Origin: Pseudomonas sp. R76
GTDB taxonomy: Bacteria; Pseudomonadota; Gammaproteobacteria; Pseudomonadales; Pseudomonadaceae
DNA length: 64,000 nt
Assembly (NCBI RefSeq): GCF_009834565.1
Contig: NZ_CP019428.1
Location: forward strand, 6,757,901 to 6,821,900
Reading direction: 5' to 3'
In this document: one piece after another, positions 18,303 to 27,062 of the stretch
How positions within the stretch are numbered: position 1 is the first letter of the stretch
Layout: every line of letters begins with the position of its first letter
The notes under the pieces: model-generated
What the model was told of the DNA's origin: nothing
The model's input: only the letters and a program-made list of their open reading frames with translations
The model's database searches: none
Position numbers and translations under genes: made by a program

Positions 18303-18634
18303 TACGCATCGATTCCATCTGGCTCGCCACCGAGCCGATGGACATGCGCGCAGGCACCGAGACCGCGTTGGCCAGAGTGATCGCGGTGTTCGGTGCGGCG
18401 AAGCCGCACTGTGCTTATCTGTTCGCCAACCGCCGCGCCACTCGGATGAAAGTTCTGGAGCATGACGGCTTCGGCATCTGGCTGGCTGCTCGCCGGTTGA
18501 ACCAAGGTAAGTTTCACTGGCCAGGCATTCGGCATGGCTCTGAAATGGAATTGGATGCCGAGCAACTTCAAGCCTTGGTACTGGGCTTGCCATGGCAACG
18601 CGTGGGTTCTGGTGGCGCGATCACACTGCTTTAA
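18299..18634 (+). CDS. tnpB: IS66-family accessory protein TnpB
   Basis: A 111-residue IS66 Orf2 protein, needed for transposition of these elements in a way not fully understood. It shows the family pattern IDSIWLATEPMDMRAG near the start, then AYLFANRRATRMKVLEHDGFG and GKFHWP. The start at ATG 18299 overlaps the preceding stop. The gene appears complete. Confidence 0.85.
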   Translation: MIRIDSIWLATEPMDMRAGTETALARVIAVFGAAKPHCAYLFANRRATRMKVLEHDGFGIWLAARRLNQGKFHWPGIRHGSEMELDAEQLQALVLGLPWQRVGSGGAITLL

Positions 18635-18695
18635 GGGCTGCCATTAACCTATCGGTCTATCGCCGCGAACTGCCTGCTCTGGCAAAATCCGCGGC

Positions 18696-20222
18696 ATGAC
18701 TTCTTCACCCAATCTCGACCAAATGTCCCCCGACCAACTGCGTGCCTTGGCTGCGCAGTTGCTGTCGCAGGTCGACACCATGGGCAAGAAGATCCATCGC
18801 GATCAAACAGTCATCGAGAAGCTGACGCACGAGATCGCGCAGCTCAAGCGCTTGAAGTTTGCCAAGCGCAGCGAGCAGTTGAATCCGCAGCAGGCCAGCT
18901 TGCTCGATGACCTGATCGATACCGATATCGCGGCGATTGAAGCTGAGTTTCAAGCCTTGCAAAACGCTCCGACACCGGCCGGGAAAAAGAAAAAGCCTAA
19001 ACGCACTGCGTTGCCGGCAGAGTTTCCACGCACGTTGATCCATCACGAACCGGACACCACTCACTGCCCATGTGGCTGCGCACTCAAACGCATCGGTGAG
19101 GACGTCAGCGAGAAGCTGGACTATACGCCCGGCGTGTTTAGCGTCGAGCGTCATGTCCGGGGCAAATGGGTCTGTGATGACTGCGAAACGCTGATCCAGG
19201 CGCCGGTTCCGGCGCAGGTCATCGACAAGGGCATCCCGACTGCCGGGTTGCTGGCCCACGTCATGATCGCCAAGTTTGCCGACCATCTGCCGCTTTACCG
19301 CCAGGAATCGATTTTTGGTCGGGCAGGCTTGGCGATCCCTCGTTCAACCTTGGCTCAATGGGTTGGCGTTACTGGCGTGCAGTTGCAGCCTCTGGTCGAT
19401 GCGCTACGCGACGTAGTGCTCGGGCAGCAGGTCATCCACGCCGATGAAACACCGGTACAGATGCTCGCTCCGGGTTCGAAGAAAACCCACCGCTCTTATG
19501 TCTGGGCCTACGCCACCAGCCAATTCTGCGAAACAGCGGCTGTCGTTTACGATTTCAGCCCCAGCCGCGCGGGTGAGCACGCTCGTAACTTCCTGCAAGA
19601 CTGGAGGGGCAAGCTGGTGTGTGATGATTTTGGCGGTTACAAGGCCAGCTTCGAACTCGGCGTGACCGAGATCGGCTGCATGGCCCATGCGCGGCGCAAG
19701 TTCTTCGAACTGCACGCCACCAATAAGAGCATGCTCGCCGAGCAGGCCCTGCGCTATATCCAACTGCTGTACGAAATCGAGAGCGAAATCCGTGACCTGG
19801 AGCCGGATTTACGCTGCCGAATACGGCAAGAAAAAGCCGTCCCGGTGATGGCTATGCTGCATGCCTGGATGCTCGCCCAGCGCGATCTCGTGCCTGAAGG
19901 CTCAGCCATCAGCAGAGCACTGGATTACAGCCTGAAACGCTGGGCAGCGCTGTCGCGCTACCTGGATGACGGGGCCGTACCCATTGACAATAATTGGTGC
20001 GAGAACCAGATCCGGCCCTGAGCGTTGGGTCGCAAGAACTGGCTCTTCGCAGGGTCGCTACGCAGCGGAAAACGGGCGGCGGCGATCATGAGTTTGATCC
20101 AGTCTGCGCGGCTGAATGGTCATGATCCGTATGCCTATCTGAAGGATGTTCTCACGCGCCTGCCGACGCAGCGGGCGAGTGAAATCGATCAGTTGCTGCC
20201 GCATAAGTGGCAACCGGTTTAG
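18696..20222 (+). pseudogene. tnpC: IS66-family transposase TnpC with a single in-frame TGA
   Basis: The transposase frame runs from ATG 18696 and stops at TGA 20019-20021, but the same frame then continues for 66 more codons to 20222 with normal IS66 sequence (ALGRKNWLFAGS, then RLPTQRASEIDQLLPH). In other IS66 transposases this position reads IRPWALGRKNW, so a Trp TGG codon seems to have mutated to TGA. The N-terminal leucine zipper (residues ~20-60), zinc-binding Cys-rich domain (HCPCGCALKR, then CDDC) and DDE core (HADETPVQ, CDDFGGYKA, NNWCENQ) are all readable. Losing the last 67 residues probably inactivates it. Confidence 0.85.
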
Positions 20223-20402
20223 TCACGCAAGGTGTGAGGGCGGACGATACGTTTTTTCGAAACGGTTTTACCATATAACGTCAGTTCGCAGCCCGGAACC
20301 TAGCAATAGGTGACCTGAGAACACTTACACTGGAAGTGACGACAACGATGCCTGACAGCAAAGGCATCGGTGTCGCTTGCCTGCTCCGACAGTCCGTCGG
20401 GG

Positions 20403-20711
20403 TCAACTCATCTCTGGAACGAGGTGGCTCATGAACGTCAGGTTTTCAATAGCGTGCATATACTCAGAGAATCTCGGATCTCCATCGTTGAACGCCTTTG
20501 CCACTTTTTGTGCGTTCTCAAGACTGTCCCACATTGCTAAGTCCGCGAAGACTCGGTCGTCGCTCATAGGGCAGTAGGCACGGTACTCGATCAAACCAGG
20601 AAAGGTCTTTAACGTTTCACGAAGCCCTGCGCGGAGCACAGGCACTTGCGCAACGCATTCCTGTTTGACCTTGAAAATGGCTAATTCGAGTACATGAGAT
20701 GAGTGCTGCAT
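20403..20711 (-). CDS. Antibiotic biosynthesis monooxygenase-like (ABM/dimeric alpha-beta barrel) protein
   Basis: A protein of about 102 residues from ATG 20711, with the look of a ferredoxin-like dimeric alpha-beta barrel: an early strand VLELAIFKVK, a mid segment FPGLIEYRAYCPM and the late FADLAMWDSLENAQKVAKAF helix. Such proteins are small oxygenases or stress-related enzymes of varied substrate. It is the last gene of a three-gene minus-strand run (HHH protein, WYL regulator, this) and is probably controlled by the adjacent regulator. The specific substrate cannot be told. Confidence 0.65.
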   Translation of the reverse strand: MQHSSHVLELAIFKVKQECVAQVPVLRAGLRETLKTFPGLIEYRAYCPMSDDRVFADLAMWDSLENAQKVAKAFNDGDPRFSEYMHAIENLTFMSHLVPEMS

Positions 20712-20755
20712 AGGGATGACCTTCTGTGTGTTAAGGAGTCCCAATTATCAGTGGC

Positions 20756-21469
20756 TCATACTGACAGCGTAGTGTCAGTAGTGGTAATCGCTTTCCACTG
20801 GCTTGCCTGGTGCTTCATATACGTTTGGAGATCAAGGGCAGGATTGTCGGGTGATGGTTGTCGGGCAATAGCGATGGAGGTTATGCGATCAACCCGAAAA
20901 TCACGGTAAGCCGCCCTGGTACTACACCAGCTTCCAACCGTCCACTTTCCTCCCCAGTAGAAAAGGCCAAGGGGGGAAATGAGGCGTTGCGAAACCGCAC
21001 CGTCCAAGCTGGTATAAGTTATCTTCAGCGCCTGAGTGTTTTCGATGGCATTTCGAAGGGTTGCCAGATGGCCCCGCGTCGAGGAAGGTGTTGTTCCAAG
21101 TGCCCTGATTTTTGCCGCGCCGGGGTCAACCTTGTGATGGACTATGGACGCTGAGATTTTGCTCAACAACATCCTCGCAGCAGCACTTAGATCGTTATCG
21201 GCGGAAGCTGAAAGCATTTCCATCCCGAGCATCAATGCATCCAGTTCGAGCCTGTTCAACGTTAAAGGCGGCATCTCAAAATCGGCATCCAAGGCATACC
21301 CCACGCCAGCGGTACCATAGATTGGGATTCCACTGAAGGAAAGGTCGTCGATGTATCGATAGATTGAGCGAACGGAAACGCCAATTCGGCTAGCCAGTCG
21401 CTCAGCAGAGATTGGCTGATGGACACGAATCAGATTTACCAATTGAAATAAGCGATCAGCTTTACGCAC
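20756..21469 (-). CDS. YafY-type HTH/WYL transcriptional regulator
   Basis: A 237-residue regulator. The N-terminal winged helix-turn-helix (residues 1-60) reads RLFQLVNLIRVHQPISAERLA, with recognition region VSVRSIYRYIDDLS. The C-terminal half is a WYL ligand-sensing domain (about 130-215) with ALKITYTSLDG and the PLGLFYWGGKWTVGSW core. It overlaps the upstream HHH-protein gene by 8 bases, so the two are translated together, and the ABM-like gene follows 45 bases downstream. It most likely controls its own small operon. The inducing signal is unknown. Confidence 0.85.
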   Translation of the reverse strand: MRKADRLFQLVNLIRVHQPISAERLASRIGVSVRSIYRYIDDLSFSGIPIYGTAGVGYALDADFEMPPLTLNRLELDALMLGMEMLSASADNDLSAAARMLLSKISASIVHHKVDPGAAKIRALGTTPSSTRGHLATLRNAIENTQALKITYTSLDGAVSQRLISPLGLFYWGGKWTVGSWCSTRAAYRDFRVDRITSIAIARQPSPDNPALDLQTYMKHQASQWKAITTTDTTLSV

Positions 21470-21716
21470 CAGGTGTGCTCAACCGAGAGTCCTTTGCAAA
21501 CTCAATGGCCGCGGTAATGGCGGCCCGAGCTTGGGGGCTATTCTTCCAGCAAGTCGATCCCACTGCTGCCGATGCCTGAGCCAGGATGTCACAAGCATTC
21601 GCTTTGCTGAGCACAGCTAGCGAGTCAATGCCCATCTGCTCAAGGCGAGCGATAACGGCCGGCCCTACGCCCTTCAGGGCCAGCAAGGCATTATGTTCCG
21701 TCAGTGGAAATGGCAT
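21462..21716 (-). CDS. Helix-hairpin-helix domain protein
   Basis: A small protein of 84 residues from ATG 21716. It carries a helix-hairpin-helix type DNA- or protein-binding motif, LLALKGVGPAVIARLEQMGI, followed by a helical domain ending AAITAAIEFAKDS. A longer frame exists upstream to 21776, but the shorter start is preferred because it begins right before the conserved part. It overlaps the WYL regulator gene and is the first gene of the three-gene run. Function beyond binding is unknown. Confidence 0.6.
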   Translation of the reverse strand: MPFPLTEHNALLALKGVGPAVIARLEQMGIDSLAVLSKANACDILAQASAAVGSTCWKNSPQARAAITAAIEFAKDSRLSTPGA

Positions 21717-21843
21717 CCGTAAACTCCTGTTATCGGCCAATGAAGCAACCGGAGTTTGCCCGACGAGAGAGGGCATCTCAATAGATGGACTCCATCGCCC
21801 TAAGCGTAAGCATCAGGAAGGTAGGTTCGGCAGACGGACGATA

Positions 21844-21909
21844 CGCCTGCCAACCCAGCGCGCGGGTGAGATCGAGCAGCTGCTGCCGCATCGGTGGATA
21901 CCGGCCTGA
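21844..21909 (+). pseudogene. Remnant of a second IS66 TnpC C-terminus
   Basis: The last 21 codons read RLPTQRAGEIEQLLPHRWIP-A, nearly the same as the end of the complete IS66 TnpC 1.7 kb upstream (RLPTQRASEIDQLLPHKWQP-V) but clearly a different copy. Nothing of the rest of that transposase remains. With the main IS66 it brackets the HHH-WYL-ABM gene run. Confidence 0.75.
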
Positions 21910-21961
21910 CTAACGTAGAGCGATTCGGTCGCACGCTTGTCGGAAGCAAGCTATCGCCTGC

Positions 21962-22675
21962 TCAATCTGGCAATGCCTTAGCAATTGCCGCTTCAAGCAT
22001 AGGTTTGGCTGCGTCATGCAAGAGTTGGCCGTGAGCGCCTACGACATGTTCGAAGTCAAGCCTCAGAAGCCTCTCGAAGTCGGCGACAAGGCTGCCCCCC
22101 TCCGGCGTGACGCGTTTCAGCCAAGGGCCGCCAATGAGTAGCGTCAGCTTAAAACCCATCATTCGAAGTACGCATCTGCTAAGGAAAGTCGTGTAACTCC
22201 AGTCGGCCCAATATTGAATGCTATCCGTGGCGATGAGCAGTTTTAGATTCTTCAGCAAAAGGCACGCCTCAGGGTATTTGGCCGCTTCATACACGAAAAA
22301 CTGTGCATCAGGCATCGGCGGAGACGCTGCTGCGTTGATCACATGGTTTGCCATAGGCACCTTGTAAGTCTCCGGTCGAGATTGGCACCAGAACTCCGCC
22401 TGATATCGGTCAACGTAAAACCGATCGTCTAGACCATGGAAATCTCCTAAACGCAGGACATGGCGAACATTACCTAGCGCATCCAGCTGACTAAGTGCGG
22501 CATCGCTCAGGCGCACCGGGTTGATGAGGGTCAATTCATCGCCACTTTTGACAATGACCATGTTTCGGTTCATACGCATTCCAGGGCCGATCCTGATGCT
22601 GCCATGAACTAGGTAAACGTTGTGGAAAATAGGAGTGATAGGGTCATGGGGGAACGCGGGTGGGTACACTGACAA
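21962..22675 (-). CDS. Metallo-beta-lactamase-fold-like protein (DUF4336-type)
   Basis: A 237-residue soluble protein with the general look of a degenerate metallo-beta-lactamase fold: an early strand NVYLVHG, MVIVKSGDELTLINPVRL, and a loop VRHVLRLGDFHGLDDRFYVDRY where active enzymes have the HxHxDH metal motif. Only scattered His and Asp residues remain there. A late GPWLKRVTPEGG..VADFERLL and FEHVVGAHGQ complete the pattern. I cannot assign a substrate. It lies between the IS66 remnant and the OLD-like N-terminal piece, on the same strand as both OLD fragments. Confidence 0.5.
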   Translation of the reverse strand: MSVYPPAFPHDPITPIFHNVYLVHGSIRIGPGMRMNRNMVIVKSGDELTLINPVRLSDAALSQLDALGNVRHVLRLGDFHGLDDRFYVDRYQAEFWCQSRPETYKVPMANHVINAAASPPMPDAQFFVYEAAKYPEACLLLKNLKLLIATDSIQYWADWSYTTFLSRCVLRMMGFKLTLLIGGPWLKRVTPEGGSLVADFERLLRLDFEHVVGAHGQLLHDAAKPMLEAAIAKALPD

Positions 22676-22876
22676 TTCCTTGTGAAGTTATCCTTACTCA
22701 CTGCTTGGCGAATCCTTATCAACCCAAGCGTGACGACCGTACCTTACCTTGGGACGTCCTACGCATCCATAGCTGACCCTGCCAGCAATGTTCAGGATCC
22801 TATCTAGACCGTTGCACGGTGAGGTTCGGGGCGACTGCACCTCATTGCTGATCCTGCTCAGTACAGGTAGGCGCCT

Positions 22877-23176
22877 TCACCGGACGGTTACATTGAGTGC
22901 ACAGAAGTCAGTTGCCAAATGCCCGATTGTGATCTCAATGACAATGGGATCAGCGATCTTGCATTGGTAAAAATCTGAATCGCTGAGAGCAAGATTCCAC
23001 TGGGGATGGAACGTGTAACGGATGGCTTCTAGGATGGTGGATTTTGAGGAGTCGCCCTTGCCTATAAAGCAAAAAATGTCGGCTGTTGGCACGTTCCAAT
23101 CAAGCGCTTTCACCCCTCGAAAGTTCTTGATCACGATCTTTCTGATTTTCACCGACCGGTATCCTCTGAACGTCAT
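22877..23176 (-). pseudogene. N-terminal fragment of an OLD-like AAA ATPase/nuclease
   Basis: The first ~90 residues of an OLD/RecF-type ATPase: KIRKIVIKNFRGVKALDW, the Walker A-like segment CFIGKGDSSKSTILEAIRYTF, then SDSDFYQ and IVIEITIGHL. The frame breaks off at about 22895 and ends in unrelated residues. Its likely continuation, the segment ending in FDELEFGLE, is at 17411-18138 on the same strand, so the gene was split and partly deleted (roughly 200 or more residues lost). It lies downstream of ietS in the same direction, so it may once have been the third gene of that operon. Bases 22676-22876 hold nothing else clear. Confidence 0.75.
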
Positions 23177-23374
23177 CTATGAGTGAGGCGAAATCCATTT
23201 GTAGCGCCTCGCCTGGCTCTCAAGGAAAGCTGGAGGAGTGGCCATTCGCCTTACCCATCATAGATGACATCCAGCGAGCCGGGGAACTCGCCGTACGCAT
23301 GCGCCGAAGATCGCATTACCCCGAAGGCTTAGGGATACCTACTGGAGAGGAATCACAACGAATGTCGATCACTC

Positions 23375-25801
23375 TCAATTCTGCAATCGAACAGCAGTCA
23401 TCTTGGCCTTTTGCTGCTCCCTGACCACAGCCTGCTCATTTATCCGGGTCTGGATTTGGGTGTAGAGCTGAGCCCGCTCGTTGTCGCGGTCGGCCACCGT
23501 AACCACCAGAGAATACTGTTCCTTTTCTGCGGCCGAGGGATTCCAGTCACGATCCTGCCTGACCACGACCACAAACCACTTCTCTCCGGGTTTCCCTTGT
23601 TTGAACGTCCAGCGAGAAGACTGAACCGTGCCATGGTTTCTCATTTGGGCGGGAATGTCGCGATTTGTGTCCCTGGCTTCTTTGAGTACCTCCGTCTTCT
23701 TTTTCATCTCCTGGCTAAAGTGTTTCTGTACCTCTTCCAGCGAGGTGCCCGTGACCAAGCGGTAATAAATTTGGGTAGCCAGATATTCAATCCGGGTAGT
23801 CCGGACTACTGGCGAGTAAGCCAGTGTTATTGAAAGCTCTCGGGTCCCTCGAGCGGAGCGCAAATAGTCCTCCGGCAACGGCAGTTCGAAGAACTGGCAT
23901 CCGTCGTTCTCAATGGTTTCCTCTGACATCAACACCACGACGTTATCGGAAGACCTAAAAAGATCAGCCTCACTCACCACACCATAGCCGGCCACATCCC
24001 TTTCTACGTCGCGGTTCCAGGTGGCTTTCGCCTTCTTGTAGCTCTTTCGAAACTCCTCCGAAAACGTCGAGGTGACCGCATCCGGCAGATAAGCCTGATT
24101 CACCAGCATTGCTCGAAGCATATTCGCAGACGCCGTCGGGTAAGCGTTCAGCAGGCGCTCGGCTAGGTGAGTGATGTACGGCGCCGCCAAGCTGGTCCCG
24201 CTTATTTCCTTGAAAACCGTATTCCCCGTCCACTGGTGGTTGAGCGTTAACACGCCCAAACCTCGCATGTGCGGCGCCCATTGTGCGTTTGCTTGCCTCA
24301 TAGGGCTGGCGAGATTGCCGCCGGCCGCAACGAGCTCGGGCTTGATCGCCCCTTTTACCGACGGGCCGTGCCGAGTGAAGGGAGATGGTTGGTTTTCCGA
24401 TGCAGGTGAAAGATGGTAAATCTCCGGATACTTCTGGCTGTCAATCGTAGAGTTGTGTCGGGAGATGCTCCCCACCGTCAACACCATCATTGCAGGTGCG
24501 GGGTCGATGATGGCGCTCTGGGCAGCGATTAGGTACTCCGGGTACTCGCCGCGCCAACTGTTGGTTGGGACTGGTGGGCTTTCGGAGCCACAGAAATTGC
24601 CCGTAGAGACTACGAACAAGATGTTGTAACGCCGGGAAAGGACATCCAGGATATAGGCTAGCCCTCTGACATGAGCACCATCGTAGGGAGCATTACTGTT
24701 GCCCAGCGAGAGGTTGAAGATCCGGCATCCGAGTTCGACGAAATGCTCTACAGCCTTCGTCAGCGATACCTCGAGAGTGAGTTCGTCGTAAACCGCATTA
24801 CCTGTATGCGGACATTTCTTCATGACTTTTCCATTGAAGAGCCAGAACTCCGGCTTCCAGAAATTCGAGTTGTTACAACCCTCAACGTCGCCATACAGGG
24901 CAACGCCGGCCACAGCGGTGCCGTGACCTGCTTCATCTGCATCCCCCTCCTCATCGACAAACGAGGCGCTCTCAGCCATTGCAGGCTTCAGGAGGGGATG
25001 ATTCCCGTTAATGCCGCTGTCTAGAATGCAAACGCGGGCTGCGTCATTAGGGGGTGGCGGGATGTTGAGAGGCAACTCATTGATGTCTCGGTTCAGCTGT
25101 TGAATGCTAATGCCAGTGGCTGGGATGAGATCCACCAGACGAACATCGCGCTGGTTGAGCAGCAACTGAGCTTGCTCGGGGGTGACCTCGACCCGGTACA
25201 TGAGCAAGCTGTCCAGATTGATTCTGTCGAGCTTCTTTATGTGCTCGGCGGCTAGCCAGGTCTCGAAAGAGGTTGTGAGCTGAACACGACTTGGGTGATG
25301 CGCGACCTGAATAGGCCACAATTCGACATCGAGCTTGAAGGTGAGGGTGTCTGGCAAGCCTATATTCTTAAGAGCCCAACTCTTCCGATCTTCTGCGGAC
25401 CAGGCATCTACACCTGCAATAGCCTCGAGAATCTGGCGATGGGTCAAGTTGGCGTCCATGACACCCAGCTTTTGCAGATGGGCGGTAAATTTTGCCAAAC
25501 CCTCTTCGCTCGCGAACACTACGCAGAGTTGCTTGCCTTCTTGGCTGATAAACTCCAACCCATGCGTATTCAGGTTGGCGAAGGTCAATGCGCCCTCGTA
25601 TTCCAGCTTTAAAACATAAGGGGATTTGTCTGAAGAGCCAATTTGCTTCTTGGCCAGCCCCTCCGCTGTGGCGAAGTAACCGTTGAGCTTTTGACCGTGA
25701 CCAAGCCGATCTTCGCGGGTGACGAAGTGAGGGGGGCTTTTTGTCCGACGCGAGTTATCCAGAACTTCACGTGTAATACTCAGATGCTTGTAGGTTGCCA
25801 C
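23375..25801 (-). CDS. ietS: IetS-like subtilisin-family serine protease
   Basis: An 808-residue cytosolic S8 protease, with no signal peptide. The catalytic triad is readable: Asp in ARVCILDSGING, His in EAGHGTAVAGV and Ser in EISGTSLAAPYI; an N-terminal ~250-residue extension precedes the protease domain. It starts at a GTG (25801), 25 bases after the AAA ATPase gene. AAA-ATPase plus subtilase pairs are the IetAS module, known as a stability/incompatibility toxin-antitoxin pair of an Agrobacterium Ti plasmid and as an anti-phage system in enterobacteria. The protease is the presumed effector and the ATPase its regulator. Both genes look intact here. Confidence 0.85.
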   Translation of the reverse strand: MATYKHLSITREVLDNSRRTKSPPHFVTREDRLGHGQKLNGYFATAEGLAKKQIGSSDKSPYVLKLEYEGALTFANLNTHGLEFISQEGKQLCVVFASEEGLAKFTAHLQKLGVMDANLTHRQILEAIAGVDAWSAEDRKSWALKNIGLPDTLTFKLDVELWPIQVAHHPSRVQLTTSFETWLAAEHIKKLDRINLDSLLMYRVEVTPEQAQLLLNQRDVRLVDLIPATGISIQQLNRDINELPLNIPPPPNDAARVCILDSGINGNHPLLKPAMAESASFVDEEGDADEAGHGTAVAGVALYGDVEGCNNSNFWKPEFWLFNGKVMKKCPHTGNAVYDELTLEVSLTKAVEHFVELGCRIFNLSLGNSNAPYDGAHVRGLAYILDVLSRRYNILFVVSTGNFCGSESPPVPTNSWRGEYPEYLIAAQSAIIDPAPAMMVLTVGSISRHNSTIDSQKYPEIYHLSPASENQPSPFTRHGPSVKGAIKPELVAAGGNLASPMRQANAQWAPHMRGLGVLTLNHQWTGNTVFKEISGTSLAAPYITHLAERLLNAYPTASANMLRAMLVNQAYLPDAVTSTFSEEFRKSYKKAKATWNRDVERDVAGYGVVSEADLFRSSDNVVVLMSEETIENDGCQFFELPLPEDYLRSARGTRELSITLAYSPVVRTTRIEYLATQIYYRLVTGTSLEEVQKHFSQEMKKKTEVLKEARDTNRDIPAQMRNHGTVQSSRWTFKQGKPGEKWFVVVVRQDRDWNPSAAEKEQYSLVVTVADRDNERAQLYTQIQTRINEQAVVREQQKAKMTAVRLQN

Positions 25802-25826
25802 AGCTTCTTCCTTGAAAATTTATGTT

Positions 25827-26813
25827 TTAGGACTTTCTGAGGTCCTCCCGCACAAGAGCGCTTTTAAGCTCCTTGATGGTCAGAAACTCTTGCTCTCGCA
25901 GGATCATCCGTTTGGCGGCGCGGCGAATAACCCGCTCGATATCCGCGCCGCTCTTACCTTTAAATTCCTTCAATACTTCTTTGTCGTCAATCTCGAATTG
26001 ACGACGGATCCCTCGCAGTTTCAGCAACAAGATCTCCTTCAACTGCTTTTCATCCGGAAGCGGAAACTCGATCGACTCATCGAATCGCCGCCAAATGGCA
26101 GAGTCTAAGATCTTCTCATGGTTGGTAGCCGCCAGGATCAAACTAAGACCTTCGTATGAGTCCATCATCTGAAGGACCGCGTTCACAACACGTCTTAGTT
26201 CGCCATGGTCGCCACTATCACCACGTTCTTTACCGATGGCATCGAACTCATCGAAGAGAACAACAAACGGATGTTGGGCAATAAAATCGAAGACCTTACG
26301 AAGGTTGGCTGCCGTTTCGCCCAAGAACGAGGACATCAATGCATCCAAGCGGACGATAGCTAAAGGTCGATCAAGCTCGAAGGCCACGACCTCTGCAGCA
26401 AGCGTCTTTCCGCAGCCGGGTGGGCCGAAGAAAATCACCTTGCCAGCGGGCTTCATGCCGTAGCTGCGCAGCACATCAGCACGCCGGTTCTCCTCAAGGA
26501 TCTCCTCCAATGCAGCGGAACTGCTGGGGGGAAGTATCACTTCATCAAGAGACCGCTTTGGAGTTCTTATATCGAGCAGTGGTAAACCACGCTCCTTGTC
26601 TACGGGAACGTCGTAGTGAGCTCGTGGCGTATTACTGGATGCCTTGAGATTCAAATCGCTGCCGTAGAGGATCTGCTCCAGATCGTTAGCCAGAAGATGA
26701 TGCTGCTTCTGCCGCTCCTCCTCGATAACCGCTTTAGAGGCAAGACGAAACGCATCGGCATCGCCAGCGGTACCTGCTCGGAACAGCTGACGGAGAATTT
26801 TTCCATTTGCCAT
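25827..26813 (-). CDS. ietA: IetA-like AAA ATPase
   Basis: A 328-residue AAA+ ATPase of the FtsH/spastin-like type. Walker A is FFGPPGCGKT, Walker B FVVLFDEFDAIGKER, sensor 1 region ILAATNHEKILD and arginine fingers in AIWRRFDESIEF. The N-terminal ~90 residues may contact the partner. The start at ATG 26813 is preferred over 26822 because GGTGG lies close upstream. The protease gene follows after a short gap, so the two form one operon. In the known system the ATPase restrains the protease, and loss of the ATPase is harmful; that is established for relatives, not shown here. The ~250 bases upstream hold only the probable promoter. Confidence 0.85.
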   Translation of the reverse strand: MANGKILRQLFRAGTAGDADAFRLASKAVIEEERQKQHHLLANDLEQILYGSDLNLKASSNTPRAHYDVPVDKERGLPLLDIRTPKRSLDEVILPPSSSAALEEILEENRRADVLRSYGMKPAGKVIFFGPPGCGKTLAAEVVAFELDRPLAIVRLDALMSSFLGETAANLRKVFDFIAQHPFVVLFDEFDAIGKERGDSGDHGELRRVVNAVLQMMDSYEGLSLILAATNHEKILDSAIWRRFDESIEFPLPDEKQLKEILLLKLRGIRRQFEIDDKEVLKEFKGKSGADIERVIRRAAKRMILREQEFLTIKELKSALVREDLRKS

Positions 26814-27062
26814 AATTACCACCTTCTAAGTTATTGATTAATAAACTTATATAGACTTCGACAACCCTGTCAGGACTACATAATTTCCAATAACTTGTCT
26901 CGCATTTTGATTTTCATAATCAGGCACTCCATTCCCAATTCAACATCTGTACACACACGTGCTAACACTTTGGAGCCGGGCAGCTGGCATGGCGGCGTAG
27001 CCTAGTTCATGTTGGAGTGGTCTTAAATGGCCCCTCCCGAAATTCCGCCGAGCTGCAACCTG

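Larger units (their letters stand above)
18167..20271 (+). mobile_element. IS66-family insertion sequence, transposase broken by a nonsense codon
   Basis: The limits are proposed from the typical IS66 ends: GTAA at 18167-18170 and TTAC at 20268-20271. Inside lie a short tnpA-like remnant, an intact tnpB and a tnpC carrying an in-frame TGA. No 8-base target duplication is visible (the flanks differ), so the surroundings were rearranged after insertion, in line with the split OLD-like gene around it. The exact ends are less sure than the gene content. Confidence 0.65.

Noticed and set aside
23179..23424. Plus-strand frame between the OLD-like fragment and ietS
   Set aside because: It overlaps the end of ietS on the other strand, has no family motif and is best explained as chance.
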